DNA of 64,000 nucleotides from Centropus unirufus. Lineage: Eukaryota; Chordata; Aves; Cuculiformes; Centropidae. The first letter of the stretch is position 1, and every line of letters starts with the position of its first letter. The position numbers and the translations under genes are program-made. Below are positions 62,101 to 64,000 of this stretch, piece by piece. Location of the stretch: the NCBI GenBank assembly GCA_013397695.1, contig VYZI01000029.1, forward strand, positions 4,384,680 to 4,448,679, given 5' to 3'. The notes beneath the pieces are model-generated. The model searched no databases, was not told the DNA's origin, and worked only from the letters and a program-made list of their open reading frames with translations.

Positions 62101-64000
62101 TATAGATTAAGAGAATTCTGTGCAGTCCCAGGGAGTCGTATAAATCATGAGCCCAGAGTCACTTTTCCCCTTTGCTTTTAAATAACTAATGGATCTTTAG
62201 CCAGTGAGTGTAATCGCTGCTGTCCTTTTCCATTTGCTGTATTGTTGACTGGAAGTATTTGTCAGAGGAGGTCAGGGTGCAGTCCTAGGGAAGGTTCGGG
62301 CAGATGTGACTGGATGGGAAACTGCAGATGAGGGGCTTTCTCAGATCCGTGTGGGAAGGCTTCGGTGAACGGAGGGTAGAGGTAAAATAAAACACACGCA
62401 GAGTGAGCCTGACACGTTAGAGCCAGCACGTGGAAACGTGCAAGTTTGACTTCCAGCCCACCTATTGATCAACTCTACACCCACACTCTGAGTGCAGCAC
62501 ATCTAGGAGGCATCCACGCTTTTGTGCCTACACAATGTGTTCTTCCTTTGCCTTTACCCTCGACTTCAGTGGTGTGTTCAGTGGGCTTTGAAATATCAAG
62601 GAATAGGCATGGAATATTGCTTGGAAAGACTGCTGGATGTCTGGACATCCCAGGCAAATGATGAGCAAAGGTCATGAGGGCTGAGGCACCCCTGCTGCTG
62701 CTGTTCCATAAAAGTCTTTGTACAAATGCATTTCTGCGTTTACAGACTGTGAAGGTTCCGAAGTCTGGTGGATAGTAATTCTCAGGAAGTCTTGAATCTT
62801 GAAACTAATATATTTAACAGAATCATGGAATGCAACTTGAGCAAGAAGACAAACTGCACACAGGCCACACTCTGGACCACCCCTCCAATCTTCAGTATTA
62901 TTTGGTATAGGAAAATTAGCACAAGTAAACATGTGCTGTTCTCTTCCGTCCACAGCCAATCGAGCCCCACACAGAACTGAAAGTATGGTATGCTGCCGAT
63001 TATGCCAAATTTATGGAAGCTTCTGCAGTCTTCATTAAAGAAGAATCTGATGTCTGTCCTTTGCCTCCAGTAGAGGTGGGTACCCCTGACCTACATTCAA
63101 GCCGTCACTGGTTATGGTCAATTACAATTTATTTAAAGTGAATTCAACTGAATCCAGTAGAGTTCTTATTTCCACAGAAATACTACTTCCAAATAATGCA
63201 TTCCTTGCTAAAAAGCTTTTATGTTTTAATACCTCTAGGTCAGAATAGGCTCAAGATCCTCAAAACCTAGGTGTTTCTTACTGAGTTTAAGAAAAGGCTA
63301 ATGCCAAATGCCAAGCTAAGTGACGAAGCCCATCCTGAAGGCCTTGGTAATTAACATCTGGTAACACGTGGAGTCAGCACAAAACATAAGGAAATTCTGT
63401 ACAGCTAAACTACATTTCTGTGCAGAAACTCATTTAATTTTTGTATGCTTGCAATAGCACATAAATTATATTAGTCATATATTATATTAGTATATTATAA
63501 ATTATATTAGGATAAAATAAGATTTGCAATCACTTTTTTGAGTAATTCCAGAACAGGAACAAATGTAGAGACTTTGAAATTCAGTATGCACAGATAAACA
63601 AAAACAGATTACTCAGGGCTGCTGCAGTAAATACTAAACAAAAGCATGGAAATCGGTATTTAGCCAACCACTTTTTTAAATTATTATTATTTTTATTTTC
63701 AGAAAGCTCAGGAGAAGAGGTAGGGTCAGTGAGAAGAATATCACCTTTCCGGAGAATGGCTAATTTCTGTTTCTGTTCTCATTGCAGAAAGACCCTGTAG
63801 ATCCTTGGATATGCTCAAGCTGTAGAAGCACCTTTGCAACTTTTGCTCTTCTAGAATCTCACCAGTGCATCCATAAAGACCGAGTCCTTACCACCAGGTT
63901 CAGAACACCAAATAAATTGGGACCTGTAAAAGGAAAAAGCAAACTCAAAGGGAAACTGAGAGGAGCAGCATTAGGCAAAAGCATTGCCCAGTGCTACGGG
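56029..64000 (+). CDS. PRDM-family (PR/SET domain) zinc finger gene, partial
   Basis: Six exons join in phase: 56,029-56,184, 57,222-57,334, 59,467-59,616, 62,956-63,075 and 63,788 to the window end (continuing), with at least one earlier exon needed. The order is zinc knuckle 'CEDCGKSLIGECKLHGP', PR domain 'GVFAKKVIQKRTQFGPYVGQ', 'NWMMFVRLARNQEEQTLVAY', 'ELKVWYAADYAKFME', then a first C2H2 finger (CxxC-x12-H-x3-H). PRDM proteins are nuclear regulators that bind DNA by C-terminal fingers and act through, or recruit, histone methyltransferase activity. The domain is closest to the PRDM10/PRDM15 group but departs from both. No Met is available in the first visible exon, so the start is upstream. 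Further fingers are expected beyond the window. Confidence 0.88.
56185..57221 (+). other. PRDM gene intron
   Basis: A 1.04-kb AT-rich intron. The open frames at 56,906-57,127 and 57,100-57,312 are chance or overlap the next exon in another frame. Confidence 0.7.
57222..57334 (+). CDS. PRDM gene exon: PR domain, middle part
   Basis: After an Ile codon split by the intron, it encodes 'LGVFAKKVIQKRTQFGPYVG', then 'QLSTKLTRYDESRLVLQ'. The 'KRTQFGP' block is the PRDM10/15 version of the SET GxG-FGP region. Donor CAG|GTAAAA. It ends in phase 0. Confidence 0.92.
57335..59466 (+). other. PRDM gene intron
   Basis: A 2.1-kb intron with no recognised repeat or second gene. Open frames at 57,942-58,260 and 58,401-58,673 have no motif. 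Confidence 0.7.
59467..59616 (+). CDS. PRDM gene exon: PR domain core
   Basis: Fifty codons, phase 0 at both ends. It carries 'FLDTPNEDCGNWMMFVRLAR', 'NQEEQTLVAYQHCGEVYFTT' and ends 'VK'. The NWM.FVR.A and EQ.LVAYQ blocks are the signature of PR domains. Thr replaces the Asn that is nearly constant after EQ in relatives. Acceptor CCCTTTGTTTCAG and donor AAG|GTAGTT. Confidence 0.95.
59617..62955 (+). other. PRDM gene intron
   Basis: A 3.3-kb intron. No mobile element or exon recognised. Confidence 0.65.
62956..63075 (+). CDS. PRDM gene exon: PR domain end and linker
   Basis: Forty codons: 'PIEPHTELKVWYAADYAKFM' closes the PR domain (the VWY.A.YA motif of PRDM10/15) and 'EASAVFIKEESDVCPLPPVE' starts an acidic linker. 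FIKEE fits the sumoylation consensus. Acceptor CTCTTCCGTCCACAG and donor GAG|GTGGGT. Confidence 0.93.
63076..63787 (+). other. PRDM gene intron
   Basis: A 712-base AT-rich intron with an imperfect ATATTA-rich stretch near 63,465-63,515. Confidence 0.75.
63788..64000 (+). CDS. PRDM gene exon: first C2H2 finger, truncated by window end
   Basis: The 71 visible codons include 'PWICSSCRSTFATFALLESH' followed by 'QCIH', one C2H2 finger. A Lys/Arg-rich stretch follows ('LGPVKGKSKLKGKLRGAALG'), a possible nuclear localisation signal. Acceptor TCTCATTGCAG. No donor is reached before 64,000. Confidence 0.9.

Overview
The window is vertebrate nuclear DNA, almost certainly from a bird. The evidence is many CR1 LINE fragments with typical avian 3' ends, an avian ERVL-type solo LTR, fairly short introns, GT-AG exons, GC-rich CpG-island promoters, and an assembly gap inside one of those islands. 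There is no bacterial or viral genome organisation.

Layout. Positions 1-9.7 kb are intergenic and hold CR1 fragments in both orientations, including a nested pair. A CpG island at about 9.66-10.11 kb opens RSPH3 (radial spoke head 3), which I assembled as eight coding exons on the + strand from 9,895 to 18,421. All intron phases agree and the protein is 393 residues. A solo LTR ends only about 16 bases before RSPH3 exon 6. From 18.45 to 22.6 kb there is intergenic sequence with a decayed CR1 ORF1 and further CR1 pieces. A second CpG island at about 22.64-24.06 kb is broken by a 914-base run of N.

From 56,029 to the window end lie six consistent + strand exons of a PRDM-family gene: an N-terminal zinc knuckle, the PR/SET domain, then the first C2H2 finger. 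The protein resembles the PRDM10/PRDM15 group but matches neither well enough for me to give a symbol. Its 5' end lies upstream. The CpG island at 23 kb is the likely promoter, and I propose weaker candidate upstream exons at 34,510, 49,016 and 49,519. Most of 24-56 kb looks like long intron or intergenic DNA with small tandem repeats, one CR1 copy and a GC-rich islet near 52 kb.

The two genes share no evident pathway. RSPH3 is structural in motile cilia. The PRDM gene is a presumed chromatin or transcription regulator. The most interesting items are the PRDM gene beside RSPH3 with a changed residue in a core PR-domain motif, the LTR abutting a splice acceptor, and the CR1 pile-up that reaches the RSPH3 promoter and keeps an upstream frame open.
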